This document shows, piece by piece, positions 27,928-36,211 of a stretch of 64,000 bases of DNA. Position 1 is the stretch's first letter, and the number at the start of each line of letters is the position of its first letter. The notes beneath the pieces are model-generated. The model was not told the DNA's origin. It ran no database searches and saw nothing but the letters and a program-made list of their open reading frames with translations. The DNA comes from CAVWUA01 sp963758025. Lineage in GTDB: Bacteria > Planctomycetota > Planctomycetia > Isosphaerales > Isosphaeraceae. Both the position numbers and the translations under genes were made by a program. The stretch is from the NCBI GenBank assembly GCA_963758025.1, contig CAVWUA010000007.1:186001-250000 (forward strand). The letters run 5' to 3'.

Positions 27928-29653
27928 ATGGCGACCCTGCTGGTGATAACGGTCCTGCTCCCCCTGCTCGGGAGCGTGGCCTTGCTCTTCCTCCCGAGAC
28001 AGGATTTCCGCACCGCACGCTGGGTGGCGCTGGGGACGGCCTTGGCCACACTGGTCTTGAGCCTGGTCTTTGTCTTCGCCTTCAAGGTCGGTAACACGTT
28101 CCCGCAGTTCGCCTTTTCCGAAGAGGGTCACTACGGATTGACGTGGTTGAGACTGGCGGAAGGCCCAGGCATCCGGTTCGCGCTGGGGCTGGACGGCATC
28201 AGCCTCTGGTTGTTCGTGTTGACGACCTTGCTCATGATCACGTCGATCTTTTCCTCCTGGGAATCGATCAAGGACCGGGCACCAACGCATTATGCCTTGA
28301 TGCTCGCCCTGGAGACCGGACTGCTCGGTCTGTTCGCGGCGCTCGACGTGGTCCTCTTCTACATCTTCTTCGAGTTCACCCTGATTCCGCTGTTCTTCCT
28401 GATCGGCATCTATGGTGGGCCGGAGCGTCGGCGGGCGTCGATCACGTTCTTCCTCTATACCCTGGCCGGAAGCCTCCTGACCCTGCTGGGCGTCATCGGC
28501 CTCGTGGTCATCCACCGACAGTATAGCGCGGCTCATGTGCTCACCTTCTCCATCCCTGAGCTGACCGCCGGCCTGGCCGCCCTGCCTTGGGATCAATGGC
28601 AGTACGAGGCGACAACGTCTTGGGCCAGCCCGCAGGTCCTGATCTTCTTGCTCCTGTTCGCGGGCTTCGCGATCAAGGTGCCGCTGTTCCCGTTCCACAC
28701 GTGGTTACCCCTGGCCCACGTGGAAGCCCCGACGGCCGGCTCCATTCTCCTGGCGGGTGTCTTGCTCAAGGTCGGCGGCTACGGCTTCCTCCGGTTCAAT
28801 CTGGCTATGACCCCGTTTGGCGCGGAATTTCTGCTGCCCTGGCTACTGGCGATCGCCGTGGTCGGGATCATTTACGGGGCATTGACGGCTCTGGCGCAGT
28901 CGGACGTGAAGCGGTCTGGTGGCGTATAGCTCGGTGAGCCACATGGGGTTCATCGCTCTTGGATTATTCTCGCTCAAAAGCACCGGGGTCGATGGAGCTG
29001 TGATCCAGATGATCAATCACGGCCTGACGACCGGGGCCTTGTTCGCCTGCGTCGGGATCGTGTACGAGCGTTACCATACCCGAGAGATGTCGGAGATGAG
29101 CGGCTTGTGGGAGCGCCTTCCCTTGCTCGCGTTCTTCCTGATCCTGGCGTCGCTCGGATCGGCGGCCGTGCCGGGGTTGAATGGCTTCGTGGGCGAATTC
29201 CCGATCTTGCTCGGCACCTTCACCCGTCACCCGATCGCGGCGGTGATCGCGGCCATCGGCATGATCCTGGGTGCGTACTACTTGCTGTTGATGCTTCAGA
29301 AAGTGGTCTTCGGTCCCTTGCGTGAGCCGGGCGGGCACGAACATCCCGAACACACGCCCGAGCACGCCGCGACGCATGGTCCGGCTCCGGTGCGGCCAGT
29401 CGGTTGGCATGAGATCGCTGGACTGACGCCGTTGATGGTCTTGATCGTCGTCATTGGTGTTTATCCGAGGCCCTTCTTCAGCCGGATCAGCCCTTCGACC
29501 GACTTGATCGCGGCCGGTTTTCATGAAGAGCCCCCGCCGCCGCCGTCGCTGCCCGTCACGAATGAGAAAATTGAAACTGCCCCCGGTCAGGATAAAGCTG
29601 AGGCTCCCCACCTCGCCGTCAACGCCACCTTGCTTCAGGACCGCGCCCGATGA
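27928..29653 (+). CDS. nuoM: NADH-quinone oxidoreductase subunit M, frame broken near 28915
   Basis: Antiporter-like proton-pumping subunit. The first frame covers helices through KVPLFPFHTWLPLAHVEAPT and LTALAQSDVKR, then runs into a stop. The other frame resumes at LVAYSSVSHMGFIALGLFSL, which is exactly the expected continuation (DVKRLVAYSSVSHMGF). Removing the extra T at about 28915 restores one ~575-residue protein. The conserved lysine before the FPFHTWLP motif and the glutamate in FEFTLIPLFFLIGIYGG are present. ATG at 27928 is preceded by GAGGA. It ends with ATGA shared with nuoN. Confidence 0.93.
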
Positions 29654-31227
29654 GTACCGACGCCCTCTCCGTCGCCGAACGGACCCTCACGGTCCTGCTG
29701 CCCGAGTTGCTGATCATCCTCACCGCGACGGTGATGATGACCGCGGGCGCCTTTGTGCGTTTGCCGCGCAAGATCTGGTCGCTGACGGCCGCCGTCGCCT
29801 TGATCGCCGCCCTGGTGGCGCTGGTCGCTCTGCGAACGTATGGGACCGACCCCTATTCCTCGATCTTCCTGAACGATGCTCTATCCGGATATTCCCGGCT
29901 CGCGTTTCTGCTCACGGGCCTCGTTCTCGTGGCGATGGCTCACGACCAGGTGGATGACGACCGCGCCGCGGAGTTTTTCGGCGCGATCCTGATGATTCAC
30001 GCGGGAGCCATGCTGGTCGCAGGGGCCAATGAACTGGTCTTTCTGTTCGTCGGCCTGGAACTGGTCAGTATTCCGACGTATCTGCTCCTCTACCTGCCTC
30101 GTCGCAACCCGATGACGCAGGAAGCGGCAACAAAGTATTTCTACCTGAGCGTCTTCTCCTCGGGATTGCTGCTGTTTGGTCTGGCCTACCTGTACGGATT
30201 GGCTGGGGTCTCGAATTTCAAGGCGCTGTCCTACGTGCTGCACGCTGGCCGTCCTGGGCTGGTCCCGGTTTCCTTCGGCTTGATTGCCGTCCTCTTCGTC
30301 ATGGCGGGCCTGGGCTTCCGGGTCGCCGCGGTGCCATTTCACTTTTACGCTCCAGACGTTTACCAGGGAGCGCCGACCGTCGTCGCCGCGCTTCTGGCCT
30401 GGATTCCGAAAGGTATTGGTTTCCTGGCCATGCTGCGGGTTCTGACCACGGTTCTCGGCGGTACGGGTGAACTGGCCCGGAAAGCGATGCTGCTGGTCTG
30501 GGTCCTCTCGGTCGTCACCATGACGCTCGGCAATACCGTCGCGCTCTCGCAACAGAACTTGAAGCGGCTACTCGCTTACTCGTCGATTGCCCATGCCGGC
30601 TACATGCTGATCGGCGTGGCAGTCGCGTTCCGAGACATGCCCGGTGTCACGGGTCCGTACCTCGGAGGGCAGGGGATCCTCTTCTACCTCGGGGCCTATG
30701 CGTTGATGACACTGGGCGCCTTCGGTGTAATCCTCGCGTTAAGTACCCCCGAAAGACAGGTCGAGACGATCGACGACCTTGCGGGTCTGCATCAGAGCAA
30801 TCCCTGGGCAGCGTTCGGCATGGCCTTATGCCTGTTCAGTCTGGCCGGAGTGCCTCCCCTAGCCGGATTTTGGGGTAAGTTCTACCTCTTCGCCTCGGCA
30901 CTTTCGGCTGGCGAGGAGTCCGACGGACGAATGTTCCAGATCCTCGCCCTGATCGGTGTGATCAACGCGGCCATCGGGGCGTTCTACTATCTGAGAATCG
31001 TGGTGGTCATGTATCTACGCGATCCGGTTGACGAGCCATTGCGTCCCCGCGCTGGTTGGCCGACCATCCTGGCCGTCGGGGCATGTGCCTCCCTCTCGCT
31101 GATACTCGGACTTTTGCCACAACCGCTCAATCTAGCGACTCGTGAAGCATCTGTCGCGGCCATCGAACACCCCAACCCGAACGAGATTCAGGTGGTGAAT
31201 CCCTCCGTCGCACAATCGACTCCATAA
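29650..31227 (+). CDS. nuoN: NADH-quinone oxidoreductase subunit N
   Basis: Third antiporter-like subunit and last gene of the operon, 525 residues with about 14 hydrophobic helices. Seen: LVGLE-type FLFVGLELVSIPTYLLLYLP with the conserved glutamate, FHFYAPDVYQGAPTVVAALL and LKRLLAYSSIAHAGYMLIGV with the conserved lysine. GFWGKFYLF is the usual late motif. Start ATG overlaps the nuoM stop. Ten bases after its stop comes the convergent stop of the coiled-coil protein gene, so no room remains for a dedicated terminator. Confidence 0.96.
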   Translation: MSTDALSVAERTLTVLLPELLIILTATVMMTAGAFVRLPRKIWSLTAAVALIAALVALVALRTYGTDPYSSIFLNDALSGYSRLAFLLTGLVLVAMAHDQVDDDRAAEFFGAILMIHAGAMLVAGANELVFLFVGLELVSIPTYLLLYLPRRNPMTQEAATKYFYLSVFSSGLLLFGLAYLYGLAGVSNFKALSYVLHAGRPGLVPVSFGLIAVLFVMAGLGFRVAAVPFHFYAPDVYQGAPTVVAALLAWIPKGIGFLAMLRVLTTVLGGTGELARKAMLLVWVLSVVTMTLGNTVALSQQNLKRLLAYSSIAHAGYMLIGVAVAFRDMPGVTGPYLGGQGILFYLGAYALMTLGAFGVILALSTPERQVETIDDLAGLHQSNPWAAFGMALCLFSLAGVPPLAGFWGKFYLFASALSAGEESDGRMFQILALIGVINAAIGAFYYLRIVVVMYLRDPVDEPLRPRAGWPTILAVGACASLSLILGLLPQPLNLATREASVAAIEHPNPNEIQVVNPSVAQSTP

Positions 31228-31236
31228 TCCTGAGGC

Positions 31237-32304
31237 TCACTGCCCAGCCGAAAGTGAACCGGACGGGCTACCCCGGATGGCCATGCCTTCGGGTAAGGGA
31301 CGGGCGGCGACAAGAAACCCGCGATGATGGAGCAGGTCACGGAGCTGCCGGTAAAGTGGGAAGCTGTCGGGATAGACCCAGAGCGTGATGGTATCGGTCC
31401 GGGGGTTCAGACGGTTCACCGCACGGGCGAACTCGGACGAGGGTTGCTGGATCGCGTCGATGGTTTCGCCACGAAAATCCCGATTGGGAACGATCTCCCA
31501 GCCGCGCAGGTTGTAGGACGAGGAGCCCCCTTCGAGAAGCCCCTGCAGGGAACTTGGCAGTGCGCTGGCCAGTTCGTAGTACATCGAGAACGCCCCCACA
31601 GGGCCAACAGTCGAACTAATCGGGCGTAATCCATCGGAGTATCGTATCTTGATGCGAGCGTCTGTCTTAACAAGATCGACCAGGCGTTCCAGATCGATGA
31701 AGGCGATCCGGTTGTGGTGAACCTCGAAGTGGAACTCACTCTCGTCGGTCGGGCGAGCGACGGGGCTCTTGTCGATCAAGGGCTTGCGCCGGGGACGCGG
31801 AGAGGCGACTAGGGCACCAACCTCGGCCTTAAGTTTATTAACCTCCGCCTCCAGAACCGCCCCTCTTGCACGCATCGAAGCGACCAAAGTACTAGGGTCT
31901 CGAAGGCGATCCCCCAACGATTTCCACGAAAGTGCGGCCTGGGCGGCCTCCGTCTCGGCCCGTTCCAGCTCCCTCGCGGCGACGGCCGCCCGATGATCGG
32001 CGCGAGCTCGATCGCGGCTGGCGGCATCGAGCAAATCCTCAGCCCGCGCCACCGCCTCCCGATCCAACTTTGGGGCCGGGGGTGGCGCAAGCGGCGGCGG
32101 TTCGGATACGGACACAGGCGCGTTGGGCGGCTCTGCAAGCACGACCGTTGCCGGTTTCCTGAGGGGCACAGGGCGGGCCTGCGACGAGTCGGTCGGCTCT
32201 CGCAGGACATAAACTCCCACAAAGACAATTCCCGCGATCACCAAACCGAGATCGGTCAAGGCTCGCCAGTAGGCGAATGGGTGAATGGGTTCTGAATCGC
32301 TCAT
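31237..32304 (-). CDS. membrane-anchored coiled-coil protein of unknown function
   Basis: A 355-residue protein with a short cytoplasmic head, one membrane helix near residues 17-35 (LGLVIAGIVFVGVYVL), a proline-rich linker, an alanine/arginine/glutamate-rich coiled coil near residues 85-170, and a C-terminal globular part. The end (TITLWVYPDSFPLYRQLRDL, LHHRGFLVAARPLPEGMAI) resembles a segment in the neighbouring larger protein (VVPYILFVIRPDGIRPYYEA, RARLESLGIAFGYALVDQDT), so both share a domain. The start overlaps the upstream stop by four bases (ATGA), so the two are co-translated. Probably part of an envelope complex; I do not recognise a named family. Confidence 0.65.
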   Translation of the reverse strand: MSDSEPIHPFAYWRALTDLGLVIAGIVFVGVYVLREPTDSSQARPVPLRKPATVVLAEPPNAPVSVSEPPPLAPPPAPKLDREAVARAEDLLDAASRDRARADHRAAVAARELERAETEAAQAALSWKSLGDRLRDPSTLVASMRARGAVLEAEVNKLKAEVGALVASPRPRRKPLIDKSPVARPTDESEFHFEVHHNRIAFIDLERLVDLVKTDARIKIRYSDGLRPISSTVGPVGAFSMYYELASALPSSLQGLLEGGSSSYNLRGWEIVPNRDFRGETIDAIQQPSSEFARAVNRLNPRTDTITLWVYPDSFPLYRQLRDLLHHRGFLVAARPLPEGMAIRGSPSGSLSAGQ

Positions 32305-34532
32305 GATCCATCCTTCCTCGACAGCCGAAGGATTTCACCACCTTCCTCCACCTGGAGCCGAGCTGGCCAGGTCGGACCAGCCAGGATCGTCTGCTTGCGA
32401 GCCATCCAGTACGTCTGCTCGCCGCCGTTCTCCACGAGGAATTTCACGCGAGGTTTCCAGTGGATGTCCGGTCGCGCCGTCTGCCTCGTCAGCACGGCGG
32501 CCTCCAGCGCTTCGATGATAGCCGACTTGTTATTCTCCAGAGTCGCCACGCTCAGGTGATACCCTCCCGGATGCACCATCACCTCGTTCATCCCGCACGC
32601 GACGACGACCTCCAGAGGTTGTTCGGGCCGCTTATCGACCAGAGGCGAGCCTCCTGAACTCCCTCCCTGCCCATTCCCTTTTTGGGTCTCCTGTCCCTCG
32701 TCGCCTGATCCAAAGCCGAGGCTGACAGTCCCCGTCTGGGGCACGCCATCACTGCCGCCGTCAGCGAGCAGACCCGCCTGAGGGGTGATTCCGGCTGCAG
32801 CGAACCGCCTCAGTACCTCGGCAGCCCGGGGGCTCCCAGTCACTTCGCCCAGGTTACGCGAGGAGGGTCTCAACCCCGAAGAGGGGTTGTTCAAACCGTT
32901 GTGCCAGTCGCTCACCCCGATTGGCCGATCCCCCTCCACCACAATACCGGCCCGACCGACGGCCGGATTGACATGAGCCCCCGCATGGTTCGATGAGTCG
33001 CTGCTTCCACCCGTTCCGCGCGCACCGGCCAGGCTCTCAAATCCTTGCGGACGATCCAAAGAACTTCCCGCACCGACTCCCGATGCGGAAGATGAGGGAT
33101 TGACCCCTGGTTCGCTACGACCTGTCTCGCCCGCCGTAACGTTCCCCCAGGTCGGGGGGGCCGACGCCGCATCGCGAACTGCTGGAGCGATGACCGTTCC
33201 ATCAGGCCGAACCTCAATCAAATCCTGCGTTCTGTCCCGGCTCCCCGGACTGCTCGGGCCGGTTCCTGATGGTGAAGAACCCATCCTTGCACGCGAGTCC
33301 GGCTTGTTAATCAATCCACGTACGGGTGATTCTGATAACCGACTCAGATCGATCGGGGGAATGCTGGCCGGAGTGCCGCCTGATGCCGCTCGCTCACCAA
33401 GAGGTCTCCCCTTGTCAGAGTCCGCCGATGCCATCTGGGTCCGTCGCCCTCCGAGAGGCGACGTGGGCCAGATGAACTCTCCTCCACTTTGAGTCCTCTG
33501 TGCCCTCTGTGCCTCAGATCCGGGCCACACGAAGCGGGAGCCATCTCCCCCTCCGGCTGGCGTGCCGTTCGCCGCCAGCCCCCCGGCCCGGCGTGGAGGC
33601 GGTCCGCCCGGCCAGTTTGATGGATCGTCGAGGTCGGGATACTCGATATCCGTATCCTGATCGACCAAGGCATAACCGAAAGCAATCCCTAAAGATTCGA
33701 GCCGGGCGCGAGCCTCGTAATATGGACGGATGCCATCGGGTCGGATTACGAACAGGATGTAGGGCACGACCGTCTCACCGTCGGGGCTGGGAACACCATC
33801 CGCGCGAGCCATCCGTCGAGCAACAGCCAGTGCCAGGGGGCTCAGCCCGCGCGCTCCACTTGTCGCCAGTTCCAGCAAACCGATGGAGGGACCGCCCGGT
33901 CGAAGCGTGGCCGTGCCATTGGCGCACTCGATGGCGATCGGCATTCGCCAGGTGCCATTGGGTCCTTTATACGGCAGGACCGCCACACCATCGCGAGCAC
34001 GGGCCGCTGCAAGGTTCAACTCGTCCTGCTGCTTCTTCTTTTCGACGGCCAGTACATCGCGCAGATCCGCCAGGGCATCCACCGCGTCTTCGAAACGTCC
34101 GGCCTGTGACTCCAGTCGCTCCGCTTGACGCCGCACGAGCATCTCACGGCTCCGGAATAATGCAGCACGAGCCTCGGCCTGCCGACGAACCCGGTCCCGC
34201 ATCCAGGCTTTCCGATCTGATTTCGCCCCTTCGCTTCGCTGCTCTGCCTCCAGCGCGGCGAGTTTCGCCAGAATTTTCGGAGTCGGGTCTTCCGGTGTTG
34301 GAGCGATGGCTACCTCGGCCGTGACCGGCGGTTCCGATGTGGATTGAAGTGCCGGAGACAATACAACATCCGACGGGGCCGCCAACGCCCGAGAGGCCGG
34401 CGCGGACGCGGTCCGCGTCGCCGCTTGTCGTTGATACGTTAACACGACCAGTCCCCAGGCTCCGACCAGGCTCGTCAGAATCAACAGAACCGGGATCAAC
34501 TCGGCCCCGAGTCGCAGGGCACGCCGCTTCAT
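32301..34532 (-). CDS. large membrane-anchored coiled-coil protein of unknown function
   Basis: 743 residues: an N-terminal helix near residues 10-33 (LIPVLLILTSLVGAWGLVVL), a coiled coil rich in R, A and E near residues 90-170, a globular domain near residues 180-310 (GVAVLPYKGPNGTWRMPIAI, then IECANGTATLRPGG and YILFVIRPDGIRPYYEARAR), then a long low-complexity linker rich in Gly, Ser, Pro (about 310-630), and a final conserved-looking domain (VVVACGMNEVMVHPGGYHLS). The domain with PYKGPNGT...I-E-C is one I associate with planctomycete envelope proteins, but I cannot name its function. First gene of a two-gene unit with the neighbour at 31237-32304. Confidence 0.65.
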   Translation of the reverse strand: MKRRALRLGAELIPVLLILTSLVGAWGLVVLTYQRQAATRTASAPASRALAAPSDVVLSPALQSTSEPPVTAEVAIAPTPEDPTPKILAKLAALEAEQRSEGAKSDRKAWMRDRVRRQAEARAALFRSREMLVRRQAERLESQAGRFEDAVDALADLRDVLAVEKKKQQDELNLAAARARDGVAVLPYKGPNGTWRMPIAIECANGTATLRPGGPSIGLLELATSGARGLSPLALAVARRMARADGVPSPDGETVVPYILFVIRPDGIRPYYEARARLESLGIAFGYALVDQDTDIEYPDLDDPSNWPGGPPPRRAGGLAANGTPAGGGDGSRFVWPGSEAQRAQRTQSGGEFIWPTSPLGGRRTQMASADSDKGRPLGERAASGGTPASIPPIDLSRLSESPVRGLINKPDSRARMGSSPSGTGPSSPGSRDRTQDLIEVRPDGTVIAPAVRDAASAPPTWGNVTAGETGRSEPGVNPSSSASGVGAGSSLDRPQGFESLAGARGTGGSSDSSNHAGAHVNPAVGRAGIVVEGDRPIGVSDWHNGLNNPSSGLRPSSRNLGEVTGSPRAAEVLRRFAAAGITPQAGLLADGGSDGVPQTGTVSLGFGSGDEGQETQKGNGQGGSSGGSPLVDKRPEQPLEVVVACGMNEVMVHPGGYHLSVATLENNKSAIIEALEAAVLTRQTARPDIHWKPRVKFLVENGGEQTYWMARKQTILAGPTWPARLQVEEGGEILRLSRKDGS

Positions 34533-34823
34533 CAGTCTCGGCCTCCCTTGCCGCCAGGGTCGCTAGGACGCCCCCATTCGGTACACCTTCGAACAGGCGC
34601 TTTATCGGATTCTGCGGCCGAGAAGCTTGAGGAGGTACGTCGCGAGGTTAATCCAGGTAATCTAGAGAGGCTTTATCCGGATTGAGCCTGCCGGAATTTC
34701 TGCTCGTGATCTGCACTGATGAAATGATTACATTAAAGAATCAAACCGCAGGGCCACACATTCCACACCTTTGTGAACGGTGAGGTTTTGGAGGAGGGGT
34801 CGCACTCGGAAGCAAGACCGGAT
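34533..34823. other. intergenic region upstream of the coiled-coil pair
   Basis: About 290 bases that should contain the promoter of the two coiled-coil genes and the downstream end of the malate dehydrogenase-like transcript. No open frame with coding character seen. Confidence 0.45.
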
Positions 34824-34847
34824 AAAAGGCCAGTGAAATCTCTGGCC
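34824..34847 (-). terminator. intrinsic terminator of the malate dehydrogenase-like gene
   Basis: On the minus strand GGCCAG, an 8-base loop and CTGGCC are followed by TTTTATCC. The hairpin arms lie at 34828-34833 and 34842-34847, directly after the stop codon. Confidence 0.7.
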
Positions 34848-34849
34848 GA

Positions 34850-35848
34850 TCACTTGAGCGAGTGAACGATTTCGGAAGCGACCGTTGCCTCATGTTCTAA
34901 CTCGGCAACGTTGACCGCCAGTCGTTCTTGCGCGTGGTCATCGAGATAGAGACCGCGAACGATAGACCAGGACTGACCATCCTCGCTGCGCAGGGGCACA
35001 CCGAATACCAGCCCAGGAGGGATATCGTAGTCGCGGCCATCGGTGATCACCGCGGCGCCGAAGTAGCGATTATATGGTGTGGGCCTGGTCAAGGAACGAA
35101 TCGTCCCCAGGATCGCCTGGGCGGCGGTGCCGGCGGGAGAACAGCCTCTCAGCTCAACAATCTCCCGGCTCCGGTTCGCAACGCTCGGCTGAAGGACTTT
35201 CCAGGGCCACTCGGTGTCCTCGATCACCTCGCCCACTGGGCGGTCGCCGATGAAAGCGTTGTGGAAGTCCACGTACAAGGATTCACTGTGATTGCCCCAG
35301 ACCGTCACTCGGTTGACCTCATTAACCGGGACGCCCGCCTTCTCCGCGATCAGAGAGGTTGCCCGCATCCGATCCATGCGATTCATCGCGAACCAGTGCT
35401 CTTTCGGCACGTTGGGTGCGTGATTCATCGCAATCAGGCAATTCGTGTTGCACGGATTGCCAACGACGAGAATTCGCGCGTAAGGACACGCTTCGTTGAT
35501 CGCCCGTCCGTGCTCGATGTAGATCGGCGCGTTCTGGCGAATCAGGTCGATGCGTTTCGAGACCGAGGTCCCCAGCGGTCTTCCGGCGAGCAGGATGCAC
35601 CAGTCCGTACCGGCGAAGGCCTGAACCGGGTCTGTGTGAATGCTCACGTCGGCGAGTAACGGAAACGCGCAGTCCCTGAGTTCACGGCAATCGGCCTCAA
35701 GCAGAGGGAGCATGTCGGGAACATCGAGAAGGTGCAGCGCCACGGGTTGCGTCCGATCAAATAGTCCCCCGGCGGCGATGCGGAAAATCAAGGAGTACCC
35801 TAGCCTCCCGGCTGCCCCCGAGATGGTGATATGGATCGGTTCGGTCAT
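34850..35848 (-). CDS. malate dehydrogenase-like NAD-dependent 2-hydroxyacid dehydrogenase
   Basis: 332 residues, cytoplasmic, with the LDH/MDH Rossmann start ITISGAAGRLGYSLIFRIAA. Other family marks: VVGNPCNTNCLIAMNH (usually GNPANTN), the aspartate/arginine pair in NRMDRMRATSLI, and the catalytic histidine in VTVWGNHSESLYVDF. The mobile loop normally carries PRKxGMxR, whose first arginine binds the substrate carboxylate; here it reads GRPLGTSVSKRIDL, so that arginine seems to be missing or displaced. The protein resembles the cytosolic MDH type, but specificity is open. AAGGAGC lies eight bases before the ATG at 35848, which fixes the start; the frame runs upstream to 35914. Confidence 0.8.
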   Translation of the reverse strand: MTEPIHITISGAAGRLGYSLIFRIAAGGLFDRTQPVALHLLDVPDMLPLLEADCRELRDCAFPLLADVSIHTDPVQAFAGTDWCILLAGRPLGTSVSKRIDLIRQNAPIYIEHGRAINEACPYARILVVGNPCNTNCLIAMNHAPNVPKEHWFAMNRMDRMRATSLIAEKAGVPVNEVNRVTVWGNHSESLYVDFHNAFIGDRPVGEVIEDTEWPWKVLQPSVANRSREIVELRGCSPAGTAAQAILGTIRSLTRPTPYNRYFGAAVITDGRDYDIPPGLVFGVPLRSEDGQSWSIVRGLYLDDHAQERLAVNVAELEHEATVASEIVHSLK

Positions 35849-36151
35849 CGCTGGTGCTCCTTGAGAGGAAACGCAACACGCCTGGTCGAGCACTCGGACG
35901 AGATACGAGGACACGAAGGCGCCAAGAAAGCAGAATCCACTATCAATTCTAACTGATTCGATTCACCGGAGGGGGGGATCCGGTACAGGAGGGGACAGAC
36001 GTTACTTCCTATCAGAGCGTAACCGAGATCTGAATGCAACTGTTGAGCAATCCCGTTCCGATCGCAAAAGACAATCGGTGGACTCTCATGGTCCTCCTTA
36101 TGACGATTCGGGGGTCTCGCGTAGCGAGTATGTCACGAGACGGACATGGAA
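35849..36151. other. intergenic region, no gene seen
   Basis: About 300 bases between the promoter side of the malate dehydrogenase-like gene and the terminator of the RND pump gene. No coding frame supported. Confidence 0.4.
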
Positions 36152-36191
36152 CCACCCCGGCCGGGATCGGTTTCCGTCCCGGCCGGGGTGG
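36152..36191 (-). terminator. strong hairpin terminator after the RND pump gene
   Basis: A perfect 15-bp stem (CCACCCCGGCCGGGA at 36152-36166 and its complement at 36177-36191) with a 10-base loop lies about 20 bases beyond the RND gene stop. No long T-run follows, but the stem is very stable. Confidence 0.65.
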
Positions 36192-36211
36192 ACACTTTCG
36201 CTCGTTCGGAA

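Noticed and set aside
27028..28698. A 556-codon minus-strand frame across nuoL and nuoM
   Set aside because: Composition is highly charged and repetitive (runs of E, Q, D, R), as expected for the reverse of membrane-protein genes.
15300..31230. Unusual or split complex I operon with missing subunits
   Set aside because: All 14 subunits are present in the standard order; the two apparent splits are explained by one-base shifts.
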